Position numbers and translations under genes: made by a program. A DNA stretch of 20,046 nucleotides from Clostridiales bacterium (lineage in GTDB: Bacteria > Bacillota > Clostridia > Christensenellales > Borkfalkiaceae). The notes under the pieces are model-generated. The model had not been told where the DNA came from, did no database searches, and saw nothing but the letters and a program-made list of their open reading frames with translations. The stretch's first letter is position 1. The number at the start of each line of letters is the position of its first letter. Location of the stretch: the NCBI GenBank assembly GCA_003523255.1, contig DPGH01000009.1:1-20046 (forward strand), read 5' to 3'. Below are positions 12,895-19,243 of this stretch, one piece after another.

Positions 12895-14427
12895 ATGAAC
12901 AGAAAAAGAAGCATATTAAACGTTACCGTTTCTATATTTTTTAAGATTGCGCTTCTTGTCGGCAATTTGCTCGTCAGGAGATATCTTATACGTTTTATAG
13001 GCGACGAAGTTAACGGACTTAATTCTTTATATTTAAGTATAATCGGGGTGTTGTCGGTCGTAGAACTCGGTATCGGCGGCGCGATTATATATTGCATGTA
13101 CAAACCGATTGTAACTGGCGACACGTCAAAAGTGTTGTCTTTATATAAACTATTCCAAAAAATTTACCTGATAATCGGCGTTGTCATTGCGGCTGCGGGG
13201 TGCGTTTTAATGCCGCTTTTGCCGTATCTTGCCAAGGGGTACGAAAACGTCGCCGTAAACATATATTTAACCTTTGGCTTAATGTTGTTGTCGGTAGTAA
13301 TTACTTACTTTTTCAGCGCTCAAACTTCGTTGATGAACGCATATGAAGACAACTATATCGCAACGACTATAACTTCTTGCGGACAGTTGTTGCAGTACGT
13401 GTTGCAAATAGCGGTTTTATTCGCTACACGCTCTTTCGTGTGGTATCTGGTCTGTCGCATTGTCGCAGCAGCAGTTCAATGGGGTATATGTGAAATCGTA
13501 GCGAAAAAAAGATATGCTTTTGTTTTTACGAGTGAAAGCAATAAAATCGACGACGGTACCAAAAAAGAAATTCTTAAAAACGTTAAAGCGATGTTTATGC
13601 ATCGTATAGGCGGAATTCTGGTTAATACGATAGACAGCATTATAATATCCGCGTTTATAGGCGTAACCGTTTTGGGTAAGTATTCAAACTACGTAGCGAT
13701 AATGACGGCAATGACCGGCACTCTTGCGTTGTTTTTTACTCCGCTTACCGCAACGATAGGGCGGTTGTTCGTGCAGGACGGCGAGGCTTTCAAAAAATAC
13801 TACGGCTTTTTCTGCACGCTTAACTTTTCGATAGGTTGCGTTTTCTTTTTAGGATATTACAGCGTAATCGACGATTTGGTCGCGCTTGTTTTCGGCGGCG
13901 GTCAACCGCTTGAAAAGTCTATTTCTTTCGTAATAACGGTAAATTATTTTATACAGTTTTTACGCCAGTCGACTCTTTTGTTCAGAGACGCTTCCGGCAC
14001 GTTTTATTACGACCGATGGAAACCCGTTTTAGAAGGACTATCTAATCTGGTGTTGTCTATCGCGTTCGTTATGTTGTTTAAAAAACTGTTTAACGACGAT
14101 TTGGCGGTGGTAGGTGTTATTGTCGCAACGATTATAACTAATTTGTTTATTTGTCATATAGTAGAACCGCACGTCTTGCATAAGTACGCATTCCATACAT
14201 CCGCAAAAAAATACTACTTACGCAACTATTCGTATATAATAATTTTTACCGCGTTTTTGTTTTTACTTAATTTCTGTATGGTAAAATTCGATAACAAGTT
14301 ATACGAACTTTTAGTTAACGGCTGCATAGCGGTGGGTCTTTCGATTGTACCGGTTGCGGGCGCAGTCGCGGCGGATAAAGATTTCCGTCATTATTTTGCA
14401 ATGTTTTTCCGAAAGAATAAAAATTAA
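12895..14427 (+). CDS. Wzx-type polysaccharide flippase
   Basis: This is a 510-residue membrane protein of the MOP exporter superfamily (polysaccharide biosynthesis/MurJ-like). It would flip the lipid-linked repeat unit across the membrane for the EpsG-like polymerase. The N-terminus is basic and short (MNRKRSILNVTVS), followed by about 12-14 hydrophobic segments such as IIGVLSVVELGIGGAIIY (given in part), LIIGVVIAAAGCVLMPLL, LMLLSVVITYFFSA and FTAFLFLLNFCMV. RRYLIRFIGDEVNGLNSLY is typical of Firmicutes O-antigen-type flippases. No good ribosome binding site is seen before the ATG, which lies 26 bp after the GT32 gene. It is the last gene of the operon, ending just before a strong hairpin. 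Confidence 0.88.
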   Translation: MNRKRSILNVTVSIFFKIALLVGNLLVRRYLIRFIGDEVNGLNSLYLSIIGVLSVVELGIGGAIIYCMYKPIVTGDTSKVLSLYKLFQKIYLIIGVVIAAAGCVLMPLLPYLAKGYENVAVNIYLTFGLMLLSVVITYFFSAQTSLMNAYEDNYIATTITSCGQLLQYVLQIAVLFATRSFVWYLVCRIVAAAVQWGICEIVAKKRYAFVFTSESNKIDDGTKKEILKNVKAMFMHRIGGILVNTIDSIIISAFIGVTVLGKYSNYVAIMTAMTGTLALFFTPLTATIGRLFVQDGEAFKKYYGFFCTLNFSIGCVFFLGYYSVIDDLVALVFGGGQPLEKSISFVITVNYFIQFLRQSTLLFRDASGTFYYDRWKPVLEGLSNLVLSIAFVMLFKKLFNDDLAVVGVIVATIITNLFICHIVEPHVLHKYAFHTSAKKYYLRNYSYIIIFTAFLFLLNFCMVKFDNKLYELLVNGCIAVGLSIVPVAGAVAADKDFRHYFAMFFRKNKN

Positions 14428-14431
14428 CGAA

Positions 14432-14461
14432 AGCCCCTTGCAACGTATTTTGCAAGGGGCT
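14432..14461. terminator. Bidirectional terminator between convergent genes
   Basis: A perfect 12-bp stem pairs 14432-14443 (AGCCCCTTGCAA) with 14450-14461 (TTGCAAGGGGCT) around CGTATT. On the minus strand it is followed by TTTCGTTAATTTTT. On the plus strand the tail is A-rich, so it may work best for the GH1 gene arriving from the right. It also closes the polysaccharide operon. Confidence 0.78.
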
Positions 14462-14476
14462 AAATTAAAACGATTA

Positions 14477-15826
14477 TTACAGTTCGCCTAAATATATTTT
14501 ATTTTTTCCGTTCTTAATCGTCGGAGAGGGGGCAAAACTTTCCGTTCCGTATTTAACTTTCGGTTGTTCGGTTAAAAAATCTTTAAGCATATACGGCTCG
14601 TATCCGTTGTTTTCGATTATTTTTTTATAAAATTCGGCGCTTCTTTTGGGCGTGCGCTTAAATCCGTTTTCGCGATCTACGCTCGCTAAACCGAATTTTG
14701 GCACGAAAGACGACCATTCGTAATTATCGATAAGTGACCAGTAAAAATAACCGCGCACGTCTACGCCCATATCTATCGCCTCTTTAACCGCACTTAAATA
14801 CTCAAGTATATAAATTATTCTGAAATCGTCGTCGTCCGTGGCAGAGCCGTTTTCGGTGATTATAACGGGTTTGTCGGTAAGCCTTGTTAAGTTGTGTATA
14901 AGACATTCGGCGTTGAAAGTATTTCCGAAGTTTCCTTTTTTCAGCAATTGCGTTTTTTCGTGGCGGTAACGAGTTCCTGCAAAGTCGGCTTTTCGCGTGT
15001 CTATCATTTTACGTTGATAACTGTTTATTGCCCAAAAATCGCAAGAATTTTTAATTTCTTTATCATAGACGGCGTCGCGATAGGGTAAAACCAATTCTCC
15101 GGTTCTTATCGCGTGCAAAAAAAACTCGTTTTGCACCACGTCGAAATAATTTTGTACGGCAACGTCGAATTTATCCCATTGTCGTTTGCCGAACTGCTGA
15201 ACGAACATAAGGGCAAGGCTTACGGGTTTATCGGAATATTGTTTAATTATCGAATTGGCTCGTGCGTGGTATCTTACGGCGTTAAATTTAAAATCGAAAT
15301 ATTCGGGGTTTACGCCGCCGTTAGGTTCGTTAAGCGTTATCCACCAGTCGGCGTAGTCTTTAAAGCGCGGAACTATGCGGTTTAAATATCTTTCAAAATA
15401 TTTACCGTTTTCGTATTTGTAAAACCAGCCTTTCTCAAAAAACCAGTTCGGAACCGTTCCGTGGGTCAAAGAAATGCAGATTTTAATGCCTTTCTGTTTT
15501 AACGCTTCGAATATTTTAACGTAGTGTTCTATTTCGTCTTGCTTAAATTCTCCTTCGCTTGGCTCGATTCTCGACCACTCCACGCTCATTCTGTAAGCGC
15601 GGTGTCCGAGTTTGCCTATTAACTCCACGTCGTCTTTCCACATAACGTAACTGTTGCACGCTTTTCCCGAAACCTCGAATTCGGGGTTTATTTCGTGCTG
15701 TTTTAATTCTTCCGCCCAGTTGTTGGAGTAAACGTTATTGCCTTCGATTTGATGTCCCGAAGTCGCGCTTCCGAAAATAAAACCTTCAGGAAATTTAAAA
15801 GATTCGATAGAAAAAGGATCGGTCAT
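14477..15826 (-). CDS. GH1 beta-glycosidase (beta-glucosidase-like)
   Basis: This is a 449-residue cytoplasmic retaining beta-glycosidase of family GH1, close to the usual length. FIFGSATSGHQIEGN (16-30) is the family N-terminal signature. TLNEP places the acid/base at E167, VIITENG places the nucleophile at E325, and WSLIDNYEW (363-371) forms the aglycone-side loop. The loop after it (SSFVPKFGLASVD) lacks the Ser/Lys/Tyr phosphate-binding set of 6-phospho-beta-glycosidases, so an unphosphorylated substrate is more likely. The C-terminal 30 residues are an extension beyond the barrel. GAGG lies before the ATG. No PTS or sugar transporter is nearby. It is convergent with the flippase gene and divergent from the T-box/trpB unit. 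Confidence 0.9.
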   Translation of the reverse strand: MTDPFSIESFKFPEGFIFGSATSGHQIEGNNVYSNNWAEELKQHEINPEFEVSGKACNSYVMWKDDVELIGKLGHRAYRMSVEWSRIEPSEGEFKQDEIEHYVKIFEALKQKGIKICISLTHGTVPNWFFEKGWFYKYENGKYFERYLNRIVPRFKDYADWWITLNEPNGGVNPEYFDFKFNAVRYHARANSIIKQYSDKPVSLALMFVQQFGKRQWDKFDVAVQNYFDVVQNEFFLHAIRTGELVLPYRDAVYDKEIKNSCDFWAINSYQRKMIDTRKADFAGTRYRHEKTQLLKKGNFGNTFNAECLIHNLTRLTDKPVIITENGSATDDDDFRIIYILEYLSAVKEAIDMGVDVRGYFYWSLIDNYEWSSFVPKFGLASVDRENGFKRTPKRSAEFYKKIIENNGYEPYMLKDFLTEQPKVKYGTESFAPSPTIKNGKNKIYLGEL

Positions 15827-15854
15827 AATTAACCTCGCATATATATTTGTGCAT

Positions 15855-15883
15855 ATTATACAATAAATTTACGATATACACAA
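15855..15883 (-). promoter_or_regulatory. Promoter of the GH1 gene
   Basis: On the minus strand TTGTGT (15883-15878), 17 bp, TATAAT (15860-15855). It lies 29 bp before the ATG and fits the consensus well. Confidence 0.72.
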
Positions 15884-15921
15884 GCGTTTCGGAAAAATAA
15901 AAAATATCGAAAAAACTTTTT

Positions 15922-15933
15922 TCAAACGTTTGA
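15922..15933. promoter_or_regulatory. Palindrome TCAAACGTTTGA, possible operator
   Basis: A perfect 12-bp palindrome with a central CG overlaps the -35 box of the T-box promoter and lies about 40 bp upstream of the divergent GH1 -35 box. Its form resembles LacI-family operators, which often control GH1 genes. No such regulator is in the window. Confidence 0.4.
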
Positions 15934-15958
15934 CAAAGACGAAAAAGGGTGATAAGAT
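15930..15958 (+). promoter_or_regulatory. Promoter of the T-box/trpB transcript
   Basis: A consensus TTGACA (15930-15935), 17 bp, TAAGAT (15953-15958). The T-box leader begins just downstream. Confidence 0.82.
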
Positions 15959-15965
15959 ATAGAAA

Positions 15966-16239
15966 ATAAACCGATGCGAAAGAGTGAGTAAGTCAATCTT
16001 TCCCTTCACAGAGAGCCGACGGCGGTGCGAGTGCGGCAAGGGGCGTTTGACCGAATGGACTTTCAAGGGCGAGCGGAAAGCGTAAAAGCGAGTATGCAAG
16101 ACGGAGGAAAACGCTCCGTTATCAAGGGTTGCGCGTATGATGGTACGCGGCAGAGAGAACGCGATTGCGTTAAGCAGGGTGGCACCGCAGGTAATTCCTG
16201 TCCCGGCAAAATGAGATTTTGTCAGGGCGGGTTTTTTGT
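15966..16239 (+). promoter_or_regulatory. T-box riboswitch, tryptophan specifier (UGG)
   Basis: This leader controls the downstream gene by binding uncharged tRNA. The T-box core AGGGTGGCACCGC (16176-16188) is diagnostic and pairs with the tRNA acceptor end. Stem I shows the AGAGAGCCGAC start (about 16011) and, near its 3' side, GAA-TGG-A with the specifier TGG at 16056-16058, which pairs with the tRNA-Trp anticodon. The terminator alternative involves about 16193-16233 (TCCCGGCAAAA and TTTTGTCAGGGCGGG) and ends in TTTTTT at 16232-16237. The leader end at the promoter side is approximate. Low charged tRNA-Trp should allow read-through into trpB. Confidence 0.92.
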
Positions 16240-16285
16240 TTTAAACTTTCCCTGTAAAAAAATAATATTTAAAGGAGAAACAACA

Positions 16286-17668
16286 ATGCACACCGTAAAG
16301 AACGAACAAATTCCTTACAAGATTTACCTGACCGAGTCGGAGATGCCCAAACAGTGGTATAACGTGCGCGCGGACATGAAAACGAAACCCGCCCCGCTCC
16401 TTAATCCGGGCACGGGCAAGCCCGCCACGCTTGACGAACTTTCGCACGTGTTTTGTAAAGAACTCGCGCTCCAGGAACTCGACAACGATACGCCTTATAT
16501 TGATATTCCGGAAGAGATTCTTAAATTTTATAAAATGTACCGTCCGTCGCCTCTCGTCAGGGCGTATTGCCTTGAAGAAAAACTTAAAACGCCCGCTAAA
16601 ATTTATTATAAATTCGAGGGCAACAATACAAGCGGCAGTCATAAACTGAACTCCGCGATAGCGCAGGCTTACTACGCAAAGAAGCAAGGACTTAAAGGCG
16701 TTACCACCGAAACGGGAGCAGGACAGTGGGGTACCGCGCTTTCCATGGCATGCGCATATCTCGGGCTCGATTGCAAGGTGTTTATGGTCAAATGTTCATA
16801 TGAGCAAAAACCCTTCCGTCGCGAAGTAATGCGTACCTACGGCGCGGACGTAACTCCTTCGCCTTCTATGACGACGGAGGTCGGCAGAAAAATTCTCGCG
16901 GAGCACCCGAATACCACTGGCAGCCTCGGTTGCGCCATATCCGAAGCGGTAGAGCGCGCTACCACCACCGAGGGCTATCGTTACGTTCTCGGCAGCGTTC
17001 TCAATCAAGTTTTGTTGCACCAGTCGATTATCGGGCTCGAAACCAAAGCCGCCCTCGATAAATACGGCGTAAAGCCCGATATCATAATCGGTTGCGCGGG
17101 CGGCGGTTCTAACCTCGGCGGATTGATTTCTCCGTTTATGGGCGAAAAACTTCGCGGCGAAAAAGATTATCGCTTTATCGCAGTGGAACCGGCATCTTGC
17201 CCGAGCCTTACGCGCGGCGTATTCGCATACGACTTTTGCGACACGGGTAAAGTTTGCCCGCTCGCTAAAATGTATACGCTCGGTTGCGACTTTATCCCCT
17301 CCGCAAATCACGCGGGCGGACTTCGTTATCACGGCATGAGCCCCGTTCTTTCCGAACTTTATCACGAGGGACTTATGGAAGCGACTTCCGTCAAGCAAAC
17401 GGACGTGTTCGAAGCGGCGGAACTTTTCGCGAGGGTAGAGGGTATTCTTCCCGCACCCGAAAGTTCGCACGCGATAAAGGTCGCCATCGACGAAGCGCTT
17501 AAATGTAAAGAAACGGGAGAGGAAAAAACCATAGTATTCGGTCTTACCGGTACCGGTTATTTCGATATGGTAGCATATCAAAAATACAACGACGGCGTTA
17601 TGGGCGATTATATCCCCACCGACGATGAAATCAAAGCGGCTACCAAAAACCTTAAGGACGAAAGGTAA
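16286..17668 (+). CDS. trpB: Standalone tryptophan synthase beta chain, TrpB2 type
   Basis: This is a PLP enzyme of 460 residues that makes L-tryptophan from L-serine and indole in the cytoplasm. It is longer than the classic TrpB (about 400) and has the extended N-terminus of the TrpB2 group. GNNTSGSHKLNSA holds the PLP lysine, K120. ETGAGQWG has the catalytic-type glutamate E142, and GGGSN (272-276) binds the PLP phosphate. The open frame continues upstream through the T-box, but ATG 16286 has AAAGGAGAAA just before it and starts the homologous sequence. No trpA or other trp gene is adjacent, so it may salvage indole or work with a distant TrpA. Control by a Trp T-box agrees with a role in tryptophan supply. 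A terminator follows at 17699. Confidence 0.92.
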   Translation: MHTVKNEQIPYKIYLTESEMPKQWYNVRADMKTKPAPLLNPGTGKPATLDELSHVFCKELALQELDNDTPYIDIPEEILKFYKMYRPSPLVRAYCLEEKLKTPAKIYYKFEGNNTSGSHKLNSAIAQAYYAKKQGLKGVTTETGAGQWGTALSMACAYLGLDCKVFMVKCSYEQKPFRREVMRTYGADVTPSPSMTTEVGRKILAEHPNTTGSLGCAISEAVERATTTEGYRYVLGSVLNQVLLHQSIIGLETKAALDKYGVKPDIIIGCAGGGSNLGGLISPFMGEKLRGEKDYRFIAVEPASCPSLTRGVFAYDFCDTGKVCPLAKMYTLGCDFIPSANHAGGLRYHGMSPVLSELYHEGLMEATSVKQTDVFEAAELFARVEGILPAPESSHAIKVAIDEALKCKETGEEKTIVFGLTGTGYFDMVAYQKYNDGVMGDYIPTDDEIKAATKNLKDER

Positions 17669-17698
17669 TAGTTTTATCGTAGAAAATAGTTTAACTAA

Positions 17699-17737
17699 AA
17701 ATATACCGCGCAAAACCTATCGCGGTATATTTTTATT
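17699..17737 (+). terminator. Terminator of trpB
   Basis: A perfect 12-bp stem pairs 17699-17710 (AAATATACCGCG) with 17721-17732 (CGCGGTATATTT) around a 10-base loop, followed by TTATTT. Confidence 0.85.
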
Positions 17738-17926
17738 TTACCCGTAAAAATTTAAACTAAGGTGCTTTCCATAGGGAGAAAATAAAACATTAAATTTTTC
17801 AGACATAAACATTCCCGATAAATAATTTTTTACAAATAAATTATACTTCTCGGGCGGTAAATGCGGGTATTGTTTTTTAATCTTAAAATATTCGGTTTTC
17901 GCCAAATAACAAAAGCCCGTATCGTA
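17738..17926 (-). pseudogene. Unrecognised short reading frame, probably a gene remnant
   Basis: The minus strand is open for 63 codons between stops. That is long for DNA this AT-rich, and the reading looks protein-like: AKTEYFKIKKQYPHLPPEKY, then NLFVKNYLSGMFMSEKF, then SPYGKHLSLNFYG and TAA. There is no ATG near the beginning. A TTG at 17905-17903 is possible but has no ribosome binding site, and the frame runs through the terminator hairpin of the upstream gene. I do not recognise a family. It may be the end of a decayed gene or a chance frame. Confidence 0.3.
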
Positions 17927-17936
17927 TTACGGGCTT
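17911..17936 (-). terminator. Terminator of the helical protein gene
   Basis: Nine base pairs join 17913-17921 (AAGCCCGTA) and 17928-17936 (TACGGGCTT). On the minus strand the stem is followed by TTGTTATTT. It lies 26 bp after the stop of the gene at 17963-18400. Confidence 0.75.
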
Positions 17937-17962
17937 AAAAGGTATATATTACGGAGCGTTAT

Positions 17963-18400
17963 TTACAAAAACTTTTTAAGTCTTTCCTGATAATCTTCTT
18001 CGAGAGATAAAAGTTTTTCGATAAACTTCGCAACGTCCTCGTCGTAATTTTCTTTTTCGTTTTTCATCGCGGTAAGTTCGTTTATGCCCATGACGGTGCC
18101 GTTAATCATCATGTCCGCCACCTGGTTGCGGCTTGCGCCGGCAATGGTTTTCATTTTTATGCTACCCCACATCATGGCTTTTTTGAATACGTTTACGTCT
18201 TTAGGCTCAACGCCTTTTTCCGCCATGTAAGAAGAAATCTCTCCGATGATTTTTTCGTATCCTTCGTATTCTTCTTTAAGCTCGTTTTTAATCTCCTCGT
18301 CCGAAACTGCGGGGAGAAGGTCTGATATGGATTGAAGCGCAAGGTGCGCGTTTTTGTATACGTCGTTTATCGCTTTTCCGTTTACGTTAGATGCTTCCAT
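17963..18400 (-). CDS. Conserved helical protein, ferritin-like bundle (function unknown)
   Basis: This is a 145-residue soluble protein that is almost wholly alpha-helical and charged. No signal peptide or membrane segment is seen. The pattern of four long amphipathic helices (about 8-28, 36-62, 68-105 and 115-145) suggests a ferritin-like four-helix bundle, similar to clostridial hypothetical proteins of the DUF2383/PA2169-like kind that I recall. The MMWGSIKMKT block near 76-85 and MMINGTVMGINELT near 97-110 are the most characteristic parts. I see no complete E...ExxH iron site, so metal binding is doubtful. AGGAG lies about 10 bases before the ATG. It is transcribed alone and divergent from rplU. 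Confidence 0.75.
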   Translation of the reverse strand: MEASNVNGKAINDVYKNAHLALQSISDLLPAVSDEEIKNELKEEYEGYEKIIGEISSYMAEKGVEPKDVNVFKKAMMWGSIKMKTIAGASRNQVADMMINGTVMGINELTAMKNEKENYDEDVAKFIEKLLSLEEDYQERLKKFL

Positions 18401-18472
18401 TAAAACAATTCTCCTATCGGTTTAATATGTAAAAATAGTTTGCCCGTAAAGCGTAAAAGTATGCAAAAACGT

Positions 18473-18501
18473 TTGACTTTTATTCGATAATAAGTTAGAA
18501 T
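18473..18501 (+). promoter_or_regulatory. Promoter of rplU-rpmA
   Basis: TTGACT (18473-18478), 17 bp, TAGAAT (18496-18501). It lies about 90 bases before the rplU ATG, leaving room for a structured leader. Confidence 0.8.
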
Positions 18502-18507
18502 AACCAA

Positions 18508-18580
18508 TGTGCCGCTCGAATGGGGCTTTTAAGCGCGCAATTCGCCGCCCCGAAATTAAATTCGGCGAGACTGGAGAGAC
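18508..18580 (+). promoter_or_regulatory. Probable L21 leader of rplU
   Basis: The leader can fold in two competing ways: GGGGC (18522-18526) with GCCCC (18547-18551), or CGCCG (18543-18547) with CGGCG (18563-18567) plus CCGAA/TTCGG. Firmicutes rplU transcripts are known to carry an L21 leader thought to give ribosomal-protein feedback. I infer this by position and fold, since the full Rfam consensus cannot be checked by eye. Confidence 0.45.
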
Positions 18581-18593
18581 GGAGGTAAAAACA

Positions 18594-18902
18594 ATGTACG
18601 CAATCGTTGCAAACGGTTCCAAACAGTACAAGGCGGAAGTCGGTTCTGTCATCAGATTCGAAAAGTTATCCGCAAACGTAGGCGACAAAGTAGAGTTCGA
18701 CGTGCTTATGGTATCCGATGAAAAGGGTATCACGGTAGGCGAACAGGCTAAGTCGTTGAAAGCAGTCGGCGAGGTAGTAGAACAGGGTAAAGAGAAAAAG
18801 GTTATCGTGTTCAAATACAAAGCCAAAAAGAACGAGAGAAAGAAACAAGGACACAGACAGCCCTTTACGGCAGTCAAAATTCTTGAAATCGCCGCAAAGT
18901 AA
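18594..18902 (+). CDS. rplU: 50S ribosomal protein L21
   Basis: This is a 102-residue ribosomal protein, the usual length, that binds 23S rRNA domain VI in the large subunit. It starts MYAIVANGSKQYKAEVGSVI and has the L21 signature YKAKKNERKKQGHRQPFTAV (residues 74-93). GGAGG lies about 8 bases before ATG 18594. The upstream extension in the same frame is leader RNA. It is 15 bp before rpmA, in the usual order. Confidence 0.97.
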   Translation: MYAIVANGSKQYKAEVGSVIRFEKLSANVGDKVEFDVLMVSDEKGITVGEQAKSLKAVGEVVEQGKEKKVIVFKYKAKKNERKKQGHRQPFTAVKILEIAAK

Positions 18903-18917
18903 AAGGAGGACGGAATT

Positions 18918-19190
18918 ATGATATTTTTAACGTTATTCGCGCACCACAAAGGCGGCGGCAGTACTAAAAACGGCAGAGACAGCAATTCCAAAAGGCTCGG
19001 CGTTAAGAGAAACGACGGACAGGAAATTCTCGCGGGCGGCATTATCGTTCGTCAGCGCGGGACCAAAGTTCACGCGGGCAACAACGTAGGCATCGGCAGC
19101 GACGATACGTTATACGCTCTGATTGACGGCGTCGTTAAATTCGAAAGAATGGGCAGAGACGGCAAAAAGGTAAGCGTTTACGCGAAATAA
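18918..19190 (+). CDS. rpmA: 50S ribosomal protein L27, with N-terminal extension
   Basis: This is a 90-residue ribosomal protein at the peptidyl transferase centre. STKNGRDSNSKRLGVKR, GGIIVRQRGTKVHAGNNVG and DGVVKFERMGRDGKKVSVYA are classic. In Firmicutes L27 begins with a short extension (such as LNLQFFASKKG) that the Prp protease cuts after FF to expose the functional end. Here the extension is MIFLTLFAHHKGGG, which keeps LF-A but not the usual QFF. The gene for Prp (ysxB), often between rplU and rpmA, is absent from the 15-bp gap. AAAGGAGGA lies upstream of the ATG. A terminator follows. Confidence 0.96.
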   Translation: MIFLTLFAHHKGGGSTKNGRDSNSKRLGVKRNDGQEILAGGIIVRQRGTKVHAGNNVGIGSDDTLYALIDGVVKFERMGRDGKKVSVYAK

Positions 19191-19199
19191 GTTAAAACT

Positions 19200-19226
19200 T
19201 CGGGTTGTTAATCAGCCCGATTTTTT
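19200..19226 (+). terminator. Terminator of rplU-rpmA
   Basis: An 8-bp stem with one G-U pair joins 19200-19207 (TCGGGTTG) and 19213-19220 (CAGCCCGA) around TTAAT, followed by six T residues. It is only 17 bp before the next ATG. Confidence 0.87.
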
Positions 19227-19243
19227 ATTTTTACGATATAGCA

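Noticed and set aside
14477..15826. 6-phospho-beta-glucosidase as the function of the GH1 gene
   Set aside because: The Ser/Lys/Tyr phosphate-binding loop after the WSLIDNYEW motif is absent, and no PTS gene is nearby.
16025..16285. In-frame extension of trpB upstream to 16025
   Set aside because: This stretch is the T-box leader. The homologous protein begins at ATG 16286, which has a good ribosome binding site.
16796..17713. Long minus-strand frame of 305 codons
   Set aside because: It is the shadow of trpB on the other strand, with low-complexity translation and no ribosome binding site.
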